Assembly (NCBI GenBank): GCA_031841125.1
Contig: CM063108.1
Span: 71,954,344-72,018,343 of the forward strand
Source: Acanthococcus lagerstroemiae
Taxonomy: Eukaryota > Arthropoda > Insecta > Hemiptera > Eriococcidae
Direction: 5' to 3'
Length of the DNA stretch: 64,000 nucleotides
The translations under genes were made by a program, and so were the position numbers. Shown here one piece after another: positions 1 through 11,114 of this stretch (the first letter of the stretch is position 1; each line of letters begins with the position of its first letter). Below the pieces are notes generated by a model that was not told the DNA's origin, did no database searches, and saw nothing but the letters and a program-made list of their open reading frames with translations.

Positions 1-171
1 TCGCAGTTCTTAATATCAAAAGAAGAATTCATTCCTGAAGAGGAAATTGCGCCGGGTACCATCTCTTTGTGGTCCATCGCAACGAAACAATCGGAAGAAG
101 TGGGAGATTTATTTGCAATTCAAAATGCCATACTGGAAGACCGTGCTGTAATAAATGAGATTATTACAGAG
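1..171 (+). CDS. Candidate internal exon of an unidentified host gene (partial)
   Basis: Frame 1 is open from the window edge for 57 codons and stops exactly at a consensus-like splice donor (GAG|GTAAAC at 171/172), in phase 0; the tract after it is T-rich and non-coding. The peptide is acidic and protein-like, with segments such as EEEIAPGTISLWSIATK and EEVGDLFAIQNAILEDRAV. It has no internal repeat, transmembrane segment or motif that I recognise, so I assign no function. The acceptor lies outside the window. No convincing next exon was found in the following 63.8 kb, so the remainder may be one long intron or the gene may end by an exon I missed. It could also be a chance open stretch; length, composition and the well-placed donor argue otherwise. 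Confidence 0.5.
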
Positions 172-224
172 GTAAACTTACGTACGTTCTTTCCGCATTT
201 TTTTTTCTTTTCTACTTACCTAAG

Positions 225-1439
225 CAGTTTATAAGCTGTTTAGGGAGTTTATCCTCCTCTTGGGGGATACATTGCTGTGGTGAGGAAACTTAAGCGTGAA
301 AAATAAAAAAAGAAGACCCTCTATTAGGTTATATGTAGAGCTAGGATTTTTATGCGATAAAAAACCGAAAATATGCGCAATAAATGTGCGCTAAAAATGT
401 CAAAATATGCAAAAATATGCGCTATGAAACCGTACTCTCATGGGTATCGAAATGTAGGGTTTCCGAAGCCCTACAATAAGAGCCATTCGTTTTATCGGAA
501 ATGTCATGAAATCATCAAAAACACAAAGAATTTTTTCATTTCCAAATAATCGCAGTTTGCAGTTTCGCAGTTTAAAGCCTTGAATAAGCTTCTATGTAGG
601 AAAAAAAAACTTTCAACGTGACTACCGATAGGATTTTTTTTTCTTGTCTCTAATTTTCTAGTTTTCAGCCGACCTTCTTCCAGCAGCTTACAGCAAAGAG
701 CAAACACCCCGTTACTTGTTTGTTTTTTTTCCTTCAGAAAATCGTAAAAATTGTGGAGATTTGTCAATAGAAGTGATTTTTGCCCAGTTTTTGGGAAAAT
801 ATGCGCTAACAACCTCAAATATGCTGTATTCGGCTATTTTTTAGCGAAAATATGCATATGCATTTATGGCCTAAATATGCAAAAATATGCGCTATAAACT
901 TTTGCATATGGATTCAGAATTTCATGATTCGCAAAGATACGAGTAATGAGGATATGCGCTATCTAGTATTACGAGAACAAATATGCATTTACATAAAATT
1001 CCTAGCCTTATATGTACATCACTGAAATCGCGACTAACAGCACCTAGGAGAAGGCAAACTCCGACAGATGAACCCTGTTGAAAGTAATGAAAAACTACAA
1101 CAGTATATCTCTTTCCAAGAAGTGTAGCTTTTCCAAATATAATTGACCGACCTGGCTGTTGGAAAGGGGAGTAAAATATACAAATTATTTATCAATTACT
1201 GACGATGGTGTTCCAACAGGTAAATAATTTTTTCGGACGTAACAATCTCCCCCATTCGAATGTCTAGGAGGGAGCTACTCGGGGGAGCATCATCATCGGA
1301 AGTTTTAAAAAGAAATGGGCAATTAAAATAGGAACTTGGAATAACTTGCAAAAGATAGGGAGAAATAGAGAGCTGTATCAAACCGGTCGTAAGACTGATA
1401 ACCTTATCAAGGAGTTTATAAACTGTCTAGGGAGTTTAT
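225..1439. repeat. 28-bp direct repeat pair bracketing 1.2 kb
   Basis: The stretch at 225-252 and the one at 1412-1439 share the form AGTTTATAA-CTGT-TAGGGAGTTTAT with 3 mismatches in 28 bases, in the same orientation. The interval between them contains the ATATGCGC microrepeats. They could be the edges of an old duplication or of a mobile element with direct ends; no coding capacity was seen between them. Confidence 0.55.
368..962 (+). repeat. Dispersed ATATGCGCTA / AAATATGCA microrepeats
   Basis: Two clusters (about 368-425 and 797-962) are built from reiterated ATATGCGC, ATATGCA and GCGCTA words. A unit of the form AAATATGCAAAAATATGCGC occurs in both clusters, near 402 and near 873. Part of the first cluster with its right flank (about 420-459) is similar to 50101-50140, so this is a dispersed family rather than purely local slippage. 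Confidence 0.55.
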
Positions 1440-2044
1440 AAAAAGAATAGATCGATTTACATACTGCCGGTAACATATGTATAATTAGTTACGGCAACAT
1501 TCAACAGTAGAGCTACGTTTTACTGCTTTAGATCTAGGTTGTTTTTTTGTTGTTGTTTTTTTTTTTGGGGGGGGGCTGCTAACCTTCGTAAATGAAAAGG
1601 TAAGGTGTAGAAAAATAATAGGTAGGTACCGACATGAATACACGTATAATATGTACGTGCATACCGTAAACGAAAAGTAGGTTAAAACAACCAACAATGT
1701 TAACCATACCTAATATATGAAACATTTCTTATAATAATAATAATAATAATAAATAAAGTAAAATTATCAACTATTGGATTTTGAAGGTCACTCAGTTCAT
1801 TTTTGAATCCGAAGTTTAACCCTCAACCCTCAACTAAAGAGAATGGAGCGGCTGCTAGGGAGGCAGACGATAGAAAATACAATATTTCACCGCATCAGTT
1901 TTAACGGCGTTTTGCTTTTACGGCGCGAAAGATGCAATTTTATTAACGGGATGATATTTACGATGTATTCTGTAATACGAAGGAATTTGGGATTTTTATA
2001 GTCCGCAAATGTCTGTGGAGCGTCCTGTTCGCGTACTGGGCATA

Positions 2045-2480
2045 AGAAATGAGTTAAGAGTCGCGCGTGTTCTCTAACGTAATAGAGAAAAAAAAATCGA
2101 AATCATACAAAAATGAGCGAATATGAATGATTAGCGAGAAACGACGTGATGATTGAACGATACGAAAAGCGAATACAGAATGAAAACTGAAATTGGGATG
2201 ACTGAAGATTGGAACTCTGAGATGTGTTTATCTGGGGAAGAATGAAATGAACGAAGAACGAAAGGATCAACAATATGCGAATTGTAAAGATCTCGGAAAA
2301 AAGGATGGCAGGAACTAATGAATTCGAGTACATCGAGAACTGCAAATATGCTACTGATTTGACCATCAACGATGATTGAAAAGAAAGGACGGAAATAGAA
2401 GGCGATGAAAAGGCAGTTTTTGAAAAGGAGGGTCAAGCAGGACGTGGCAGAGACGAGGGCTAAATACAGATAGGACAGAT
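2045..2480. repeat. Strand-asymmetric purine-rich cryptic repeat
   Basis: The plus strand is strongly A/G-rich, with reiterated GAA, GATGA, ACGA and GAACGA words; several overlapping F/S-rich minus-strand reading frames are a by-product of this skew. There is no clean repeat unit. I regard it as cryptically simple sequence, not as coding. Confidence 0.5.
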
Positions 2481-2719
2481 CTGAGACCAGTGAGAAACGA
2501 GACGAATTGGCCATGTCGAGTTATGTACGAAAATATACGGGCGGAAGGAACCACAGGAGTAACGTATAAAAAACTGCTTTCGCTTCGCGAAAGCACATTG
2601 CCCCCGCCCCCATCTTGACGACTGTGACGAGTATAATATCTCCCTTTTCTCCGAAAAGTCGGTAAAATGTTTCGGGATTCGTTTCACTAAAATAAAAAAT
2701 AAATAATATTCCAATGACC

Positions 2720-5700
2720 ACCAGTTCCCTTATTGTTGAAGCTACTATTCACAGGCACCAATAGGGGTGAGGGCAATGCCATTGTGCCTCCTCAAAAATT
2801 CGTTATTTTGCCAAAAACGTTCACTAAGCTTTGTACACTGAAAAAGGACTTTACCCATGTCAAGAAGTTATCACTCTAGAAGGTGTTCAGCCCACACTAG
2901 TCGGCCACATTTCCATATAAAGAGGTATCGCCACACTTATGTTGACTCGAAAACACTATCGGAGGTGGCAGATGAGGTTCAAGCACTTTGGATTGCTTTT
3001 TTGTCGAATTCCTGGATGACAGTGGTTTTCATTATACAATGAATCTTGATATTCCTGGTTGGTAATAACAATGAGGAAATTTCCGCCAAAAGTGAGACAC
3101 CAACTTCAATTCGATGTTTCTGATCGTGGCTAAAGCCGAACCATGCGGCAAATTCCTCCAGTTTACAGCCGTTGAAGAGGTGCTGGAGTTTGATTCTTCT
3201 TCTGGTTAATGTCAATCTACAGATTACCATACAAGCGGAGACAAAGATCAGCCCCTAAAATTCGATATAAATAGGAGGACCGACGAAATCTCGAAAATAT
3301 ATTTCTCGAATTTCACGCTACATTAACCATCCGTTTGTCTACGCGTTCATTACACCAGTGTGCCTTCAGTCGCAACTTTACCAGATAGAAACAAGATCAA
3401 CTCTTCGACATCTTTTTCACGTCACAAATGCAAACCTTTCATTCATACTGACATTTAGGTAATACCCAATGGGTTTTTGCATTAATTTTCATATTACCCG
3501 ATCAGGTCTGTTAACTTATCAGAAATCACTGTCTTTGTTCCCATGTCGTGAAATTGCGACGCAATGGCCAACAAGAGTAGCTCGAGCACTTGTTAAAAAA
3601 AAAAGAAAAGAAAAAAAAAGAACCGGTAAATCAAATTTTGGTAAATGCCAATAGGAGGAACCTTATTAGACGCGTTCGTTATGTTCGTGAGACGAGTACA
3701 ATACACAACATACTGTGTGTTGCCGAGTAAGCCTGTTTTACGATCGACTTCATAATCCGACTTGATTCGATTATTTATGGTTATACATTTACCACGCTTT
3801 ATAGCCGGTGTGTGATACGACGAATCGTAGGCATTATACTGCAGTTACCGTGTATACCGTTAAATTTGGCTGCCGAATTATAAAACTGTGCAGAAGTGCG
3901 GTTTATTAAACTATCAAAAAATATTTATCGTTTGCTCTATGGAAACGATGGACCAGTTTAGGTCTCGCACCGTTTTATACTTTTTTAATGATTCTATCGT
4001 AAAGGGATGCGATATACCAATTCGTTCGCTGACACTGTTTGATATAAATAATGGTGCGGCGAAAAGTTGGGCGAGTTGCTGGTGAAAACATCGTTTGTTA
4101 TGATATATCATTTGTCATAGAAGTGCATATACGATTTCGACCCCGTGCGTAATTATCTCTTCTTTGACAATCATCTAAATGAATAAAACGAAGCGCCACA
4201 CAGTACAGGCTTGAAACCGTGATTATGTAAGTGTGTCTCTGAGGCGCATCCAATATTCAAATTTAACTAACATTATCAAGATCTTTGGTCATTGTGCCGA
4301 GCTTTATTTCGTTCACTCAGATTATTCTTTGAGAACTAGTAGCTGCCCCCAGTAAAGAAATACTTTGCCCGAGGCAACGGTTTTTACACACAAAATCACC
4401 TCACGCGAGACTTATGGCGAGATTGTGTCGGCTCCGTTCACTTGAATACTAAGCCTGCATTCTGCTTGGCTGAAAACAGATACTTTTGCTTCAAGTTTTT
4501 GTGACGCTTCTGCGTTTTAAGGCTCTGTGGCCAATTTTTCATCAACCGGGGTCCTCTAGCTTTTTATATATGTATAATACATTGTTCAATATGTGATTCT
4601 CCTTTCCCTTCTCTTTATCACCATATACTAGAGCCTGGCCTCGCTACTTCCATTACCGTTTTTTCAAGAGAAAAGGGTCCCGACGTACGACGCTTACAGC
4701 ATTTGCCTAGCAATCATTTTCCATTTAGATACTCCATGACCTTGTAGTCCGCATGTAAGCACAAAATAAATACGAATTTGACATTATGTGACCTTTGCCA
4801 GCCATCTATACTGTTCTAATGATATTCTCTACAAATAGTTCAGGCTGGTAAGAGTTCCACTCTATTTCAAGAAACCATAAAAGTAGCGGTAAGACTGTTC
4901 ATCTTCCATCAATCATGTTTTCCTTGTATCTATCGAATTCCGTTTCACGATAATTAATATCGCGTCTACACGCAACCGCGACATCTGTTATGGTCATTTT
5001 AAATTAATATTAGGCCACGGCACGATAACGAAATGCTTTTCCGACTCTAAATTTAACTAGCTTTGTTTCTTCTCTCATCTCTCGTACACATCGCATACCT
5101 TCTTCTAACGAACGGTGAGATACAAAATCTTTATGAAAAATCGATATTTACGACAGCTAAAAATTTTACTCCCGTCGATAGGATTAAAAAAAGAGAAAAA
5201 GAAGTAACAAATTGAACGCCTTTAACAAGAAAACCTAATATCAAAAGTTGAAGCGAACTGCTTTTTATTTCTTTTTCTCTTCGGCTTTTTATGATTTTTC
5301 ACCGCCGGCGTTGAATTAAAGGAAAGTAGAAACACCTCTCAAATCCTTTCTGCGAGGAGAAGGAATCTATTCAAATAATTTTGTTAATAATTTTGCATTT
5401 ATTGAGAAGGCTCTGGTACATTGGAAGAATTTACATCCTACACGATGGTAGCGTATTGAAACTGCTGTCGTTGGGAACACTGTGACGCAGGTTTTATTAA
5501 AGAGGCAAAATTGAATTCTAAATCGTACTCCGCAGACATTTCTTACCTGGCCAGTTCCAAGATATCGCTGAGCAAAGACGATCACAAATCGAAAACTAGA
5601 TACTTGGGAGGAAATAAAAACTAGATAAACTTACACCATTAAAAATGTGCGACAGTTATTAGTCACAAATTACTACAAACGATGAGTTCTTCAATGGTAA

Positions 5701-5930
5701 GACCGATATCGTTATTTATCCGTTATCTATTTTTGTCATATAAGAACACGTCTAAAAAATACTATTTTTTATTCCAACCTAACACGTTGAAAAACACTTT
5801 TTTATTACTTCCAATCTTAGGAAATTAATTTAGGCGGGGACACACAGAAGAGGCTATGGAGGCAATAGGTCACATCAGATAGAAAAACTGATTGACAAGT
5901 CTGGCAGACTTTCAAACGAGCCTACTAAAG
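2720..5930. other. Unannotated AT-rich non-coding stretch
   Basis: No gene, RNA or mobile element could be supported on either strand. Reading frames are under 75 codons with no recognisable protein features. Ordinary low-complexity runs are present (for example an A/G run at 3597-3622). Confidence 0.5.
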
Positions 5931-5939
5931 TCTTGTAGA

Positions 5940-6560
5940 GTTATTAGGAATCATAAACAGATGCGAAAAAGTCTCGAATGTTGTAAATAAGTCTTCAAGA
6001 GTCATTGCAAACTTTAAGCAAGTCTAGAAGAGTCTTACAGCGTATTAAATAAGTTTTTGAGGATGTTGAAAGAATGTTAAACAAGTTTTAACGAGTCTCG
6101 AGAAATTTCAAAAAGTTATGATCAATTCTTGAAGCGTCTCAAGCCTGGAAGAGTTCGAAAGAGTCTTCAGTAAAACGAGAAAAACAGTAAAAAGTCTTTA
6201 ACGAGTTTTAAATTTTGAACGGTTATAGAAAATATTTGAAAAATTTGTGATAACCTTGAAGCGCATTTACTTGTTTTGAACAAGTATAGATGAATTTTTT
6301 ACGCGTCTCGACCCGTTCTTCAAGAATCATAAAAAGTCAAATCTTGCACTATCAGTGAGTCTTTAGGCCGGTACAGACTAGCGCGCATCATTTGCAATGC
6401 AACATGTTAAACAGAACTCCGAAAGAATTGAAATCAGATCGAGTCGCGAAAAGTCACAGGAGAGCCACAAACGAGTTTAAAACACTAGGTACGCATTAGC
6501 AAGTCTTAAATAAGTCCGACGGAAAAGCGTTAAAGAGTTTGAAGAATCTAAAAGATTCTT
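5940..6560. repeat. Degenerate GAGTCTT / AAGTCTT cryptic repeat
   Basis: Words such as AAGTCTT, GAGTCTT, GAGTTTT, GAGTCTCGA and AAGAGTCTT recur every roughly 10-25 bases for over 600 bases without a fixed period. The same vocabulary appears in at least six other blocks of this window (13845-15770, 31065-31140, 40220-40400, 41860-42030, 58090-58380). The base composition is not extreme, so it is not simple AT-richness. The origin is unknown: an eroded minisatellite or slippage-prone sequence is most likely. Confidence 0.65.
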
Positions 6561-6599
6561 ACACGAGCATTTAAAACTAAATAATTTTAGGTAGTACTG

Positions 6600-7331
6600 A
6601 AAACCACTCCTCTCCAGCCACCTGGGAAATCACTACAAATATGAACCGGAAGTTCTATTATCTTTTTTTTTTCTCTCCATAAACAGAACTATTTAGCGTC
6701 AAAACGCTCTTTTGTACTCTAGAAATTCTGTAGATACTTTTCCCGTATACAAATATTGAGAGTTTCTAATTTCTAACTCGAAATGAGTGCGATATTCACT
6801 CATAATTTCGAATGCACTTTTCTCATTCGGTGATGAACAAAGACAGAAATTCAAAAGAGTTAGTTTGAAATTTACAGGTGAACTGTTTTTTTGTATAACT
6901 ATTGATTTCAGCCACGAATTAATCAGAAGTGAGGAGCCAACTTATTTTCAAACGGGCAAAAGGTGTGAATGAAAAAAATAATGAAATTTAGGTAAACATT
7001 TCTTTAAAATTGACTCAAAACCAAAGATTAATTTTTTTTTCATGTTTTTAGTGTCAAAAATATTTATTTTTCCGAAAATTGTAATTTTACGAACAGAAAA
7101 ATGCCAAAATTACTAATTGTTCAAAACTCAAAACATGTTTCCTATTGACTCATTCGGGAGAAAGATTGGTTAACCTTGGATACGTTTACACATTTTCAAT
7201 TGATCCTTGTAGGATGTCCCCCTGGATCCACCACTGACTTCATTTCCGCATCTACTGTGTACCTTACTTAATTTACAAATGAAATGATTGATTTGGGCTC
7301 TTCAATTGTGATATTTCTGATGCAGATACCA

Positions 7332-7384
<53 letters not shown>

Positions 7385-8212
7385 AACCATTTAAACAAGA
7401 AAATTTCTTTTTTTTCAATATTATTTCGTATTTCTTGCTGCTGCATAGTCCAGTTGTTTTAAAACGCCTTACATAACTATCTACAATAGTAGTTATTGAG
7501 ACTTTTGAAAAAGACAAATCGAGTTTTTTTTCCTATGGACAAGAGCGTAATTGAATTAGCAGAATGAAGCCGAACTCTTAATGCGTCAGTAAGGAGTTCA
7601 ACAATTTTACAATTCATTTTATCCCGATTTTTTTTCTTTTTTCGTTTATATCTCCATTATTGAGACTAGATCACACGAAGTTCAGATAGACGAGTGATTT
7701 TATTCAGTATTCGGAACAGTGCCTTGTTAAGAACCTAATACGTACGTGAGATTCTTTAGGTTGTTGGAATCGCCTACTTCGGTACTGTTGCCACGTGGTT
7801 TAGATGTTTTCTACTAAGGAACAAATGTATCTTTTTATGCAAACACAAACTGTACTATTAAGATCGAGCCCAGAATTGGGAAAACAAAATGTCTATACTG
7901 TTTCCCCAGTTTTAACCTGTCAGCTCAATACCAATCTCGATAAAGATTAGTTCGGCAAAAAAGGACAGCGGCAGAAATTTTCTTCAAAATGTTATTCAGT
8001 ATTTTGGTGGAGCTGGTCTAGTTATCAATTATTTACTCTACCAACAGATACAACGGTAGACAGCCTCGAGATGGCCACCCCGAGATACATACATGAATAG
8101 ATAATAAGAAAAATCCTATCGGCCGACAATCCTTTCGATGAATATCTACTATCGAGTTCAGTACATAATAAAAGAAAAAAGGAAACATTTAATTCCGATA
8201 CAAAAAACAGAC
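6600..8212. other. Non-coding DNA with a lone transposon-like end
   Basis: No gene is supported. It contains the (AT)n microsatellite and, at 7224-7236, a sequence ending GGATCCACCACTG that resembles the right terminus of hAT-type elements; no matching left end or target duplication was found. Confidence 0.45.
7334..7380. repeat. (AT)n microsatellite
   Basis: About 23 uninterrupted AT dinucleotides. The tyrosine/isoleucine stretch in a minus-strand reading frame across it is an artefact of the repeat. Confidence 0.95.
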
Positions 8213-8220
8213 ACCATAAT

Positions 8221-8561
8221 CAGAGACGGGCCAAGCTATTTTGGCGCCCCGTACAATGTTTAGAAAAAGCGCCCTTAAAAGCTAGAACCTTTAAAAAGGC
8301 GTGCTGGACATAGGGCTGTGTACAATACAGGAAATATAGATTTCGTGATCAATCAAGTATGTACACCAAAGGAATATAATTATAAATGGGAAATACGTAC
8401 AGTTTATAAAAAACAATAATTAAGTTAGCAAATTTTCTTCAATTTTTTTTTCACCAAAAATTCTTGCGCAATTTTTGGTAATTTTGGCGCCCCTCAAAGT
8501 AGAGCGTTCTATGACGCCCCGTGCAAGTGCACGATTTGTCCTTATGGTCGGCCCGGCCCTG
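8221..8561. mobile_element. hAT-like miniature element (341 bp, decayed target duplication)
   Basis: The left end begins CAGAGACGGGCC and the right end finishes GGCCCGGCCCTG, an imperfect inverted pair with the CAG...CTG termini typical of hAT elements. The flanking 8-mers ACCATAAT (8213-8220) and ACCGTAGT (8562-8569) agree at 6 of 8 positions, as expected for an aged 8-bp target duplication. GGCGCCCC blocks lie inside both ends. No transposase is encoded, so it would have moved in trans. The family assignment rests on terminus style and duplication length only. Confidence 0.7.
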
Positions 8562-8569
8562 ACCGTAGT

Positions 8570-10890
8570 TTGACTTCTCGAATACTGCTTTCAATAATCC
8601 AAACTCTTCTCTATTCGGATCATCGAGTACTTTTCGTAGCATCTCCAAGCCGTTTATTAAAAACTCGCGACTTATACACGAAAAGAGTAACTGGCGCGAC
8701 GTGAAATGAAAAGTACGAAAAAGTCGGGGCGGAAACGTGTCACGGAAAAAGAAAAAGGTATCGACACGGTTCTGTTTGTTTTGCAATTCATTGAGCTTTC
8801 CTCCCTCGGGAAAGAAACGAATCCGAACTATATTTTCATTACAGCTAGGGCTAATTTTCGGCGGCGTAATTTCGTTTTTAACGGGTACGCCCCGCAATAC
8901 GTGGTCCAGATGTTGGCGAGAAAGCGCCGCCGCAAACGTGGAGAGAGTTTTGTTCTTTCCGTTTTTCGAAAATACGAAGAAAGAAGTAGAAATGGAAAGA
9001 GGGGCAGGAGGGGATTGCAGAGTTGGTATTCACGATCACCGCACCAAGGCGAGCCGAGAGACCACAATTTTTTATAGACATTAGTGCGATAGGGAAGAAA
9101 GCGTATTCGAGACGAGGGCGGCTAATGCAATTAGCGAAGGAGACGGTACTCGCTGAAGGGAAATTTATGATTCCGAATTCGCTGCTTGTCAAAAGTTTCG
9201 ATCTTGTACCAAGAGTTTATTGGTGTCCCGTTATCGACGACCCTACAGGTCTGGCATTGGACGGGAACGGCGAATCGTCGGTAATTGTTTGAAAAATTTT
9301 ATAAATGTTGTTTTTCACCGGGTGAAATGTATCGTGCAATTCATCGGACAACTACGATGGAGGTCACAAAATAACGTGACCGTCGGATAATACAGATGCC
9401 GGAACACAGAGGGTCGTATTTCCGAGTCGGCCTACTACTACCGCCCGGAACTGCACAGTCCACAGTATGGCATGGCAGTCCAATCGCCGCTTATTCGTAA
9501 TTCTTTCGTTTATGTAGTATTGATATTCCACCGAACACATCGGTCGCGTGATATTTTTAATTAATTTAATGAAGTCAATTTATGCTGGGCGACGCTAACT
9601 CTACCTACCAACTATATGAGCGAATAGCACGAATACCGGATACCTTGATTGTCGAACGTTGTCGCGAATGCTCGTATGGGACAAGCTCTTCCGCTGGTTC
9701 GATTTTGACAGGATTTCATCTACGATTTTACAAGTATGAATGTGATGCGAACAAACAGAACTGGCATTTCATTTATTCATTCTTGGAGAGTTGGCTCAGG
9801 TTGTAGCTCCCTGTGGAGCCTTTTGAGCGAGGTTACAGTCAAAATAATCCCTAAACTATACTCAAAGACTCAGGAAAAACTATGTTTGATGTCATCGATT
9901 CCCACGTAATCAACATTCAATATTTCACTTCGTAATTCTGAGGACCAGGTGAGTCGGATTTACAGCTAAAACTACCTCAAAAATGAATTCGGAAATTCGA
10001 GAAATCCCACAGTCGGTATACTGGAAGTTACTAACCTCAAAGTGGGGTCACGCCTAAGAAAATGTCAAAAATTGGTTCAGCGAATATAAAAATTATAGAA
10101 ACAAGCTATCACGTGATACTTATCCGATTAACATTGAGTGAAGGACATCATCTCACTAGTAGACCTTGAACAGCCTTATTTTGGAGTCCTTATACAACCG
10201 TATTCGAATTTTTTTCAAGAACTATTTCCAGTAGACACTTTTTTTACCGACTTTTCGAAGGAAAGTGAGGTATTACACTCGTCACAGTTGTGAAGATGAG
10301 GGTGGGGGCAATTGTTTTTTATGTTAAGATCAACAAATTTTACAGATCAGATTCTTTTAAAAACTCTACCTAGTTGTCATGTATTTTAAATGGAAGCTGC
10401 AGTTTTCCTCACGGGGAATCCTGAATTAAACTTCAACCCCTTTACTTATCAGCCTCAGTTTTTTTTTCTTCAAAAATATGTTCGCTGCCGTACTAAAATA
10501 CACCACTCTTTGTGGAAGTTAAAATAAAATAAATAAATAAATAAAATAAATGCCACCTCAATCCTTGTTATTAAGAAATCAAAAATACTTTCAAGTTTTT
10601 TGTCATCTGAAGTGAAAATGCTTTCCGAAACCAATTTTTAGAAATACTCCCTCCAATCTTCCTCAAAAATAAGTTTCCCAATTTATTTTTAGTTTGAACT
10701 ATAATTTTAAGGGAAAGAGGGAGGGTAATAATTAATTCAGCTCAACATGAACACTGAGTATTTTCAACTACTAAATTCTAGTTCATTTGGGGATGACAAA
10801 TTTTACCCCCACCAAAAAGGGGATCAGAGGGTTCCACCAACTTCGGGGTTTCAAATTGAAACATACAACATACCTAACGTGGAATAGGAG
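8570..10890. other. Non-coding stretch with a CpG-richer patch at 8690-9300
   Basis: The patch at about 8690-9300 is locally richer in CG dinucleotides than its surroundings and has overlapping reading frames on both strands (up to 148 codons on the minus strand). None shows family features; the overlap of several frames suggests they reflect composition. A promoter or first-exon region of an unseen gene is possible. The remainder (9300-10890) shows nothing I can name. Confidence 0.35.
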
Positions 10891-10896
10891 TATTTT

Positions 10897-11110
10897 TGGT
10901 AGTTGATTCTGAAAATCCAATCAGAATTCGACCCAATTCCGATTTAGGTCCTAAATTCAACTTTTTCGTTTTTTAAGAGACTCTAAACTGACTTCACTGA
11001 GAAAACTGAACTGAATATCGGAAAAGGAAGTTTCTAGGTCACTAATTGAGGCAAACCTGTCATATTTCTGATTATCTACATCTAGACTCAATTTCGAACC
11101 CAATAATTAA
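10897..11110 (+). repeat. Degenerate copy of the motif A repeat
   Basis: Contains diverged versions of motif A: a GGTAGTTGATTCTGAAAATCC-like start near 10897, a 'CCGATTTAGGTCC' piece, and a second copy from about 11037 (GGTCACTAATT ... CATATTTCTGATTA ... TTTCGAACCCAATAATTAAAATTT). It matches the unit seen three times at 52915-53235. This is one of the most diverged members. Confidence 0.4.
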
Positions 11111-11114
11111 AATT

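Larger units (their letters stand above)
172..2040. other. Non-coding AT-rich DNA with local microrepeats
   Basis: No supported gene. It holds the direct repeat and ATATGCGC motifs listed separately, a G9/T11 homopolymer pair near 1555-1577, and an (ATA)n run at about 1731-1755. Predicted reading frames here are short and compositionally biased (poly-K or poly-F), so I treat them as chance. Confidence 0.6.

Noticed and set aside
7224..7236. Right end of a hAT-type element (GGATCCACCACTG)
   Set aside because: No matching left terminus or ACTTCATT duplication found upstream.
8451..9292. Overlapping reading frames up to 148 codons as a possible gene
   Set aside because: Frames overlap on both strands, have no recognisable domain, and coincide with a CG-richer patch that lengthens all frames.
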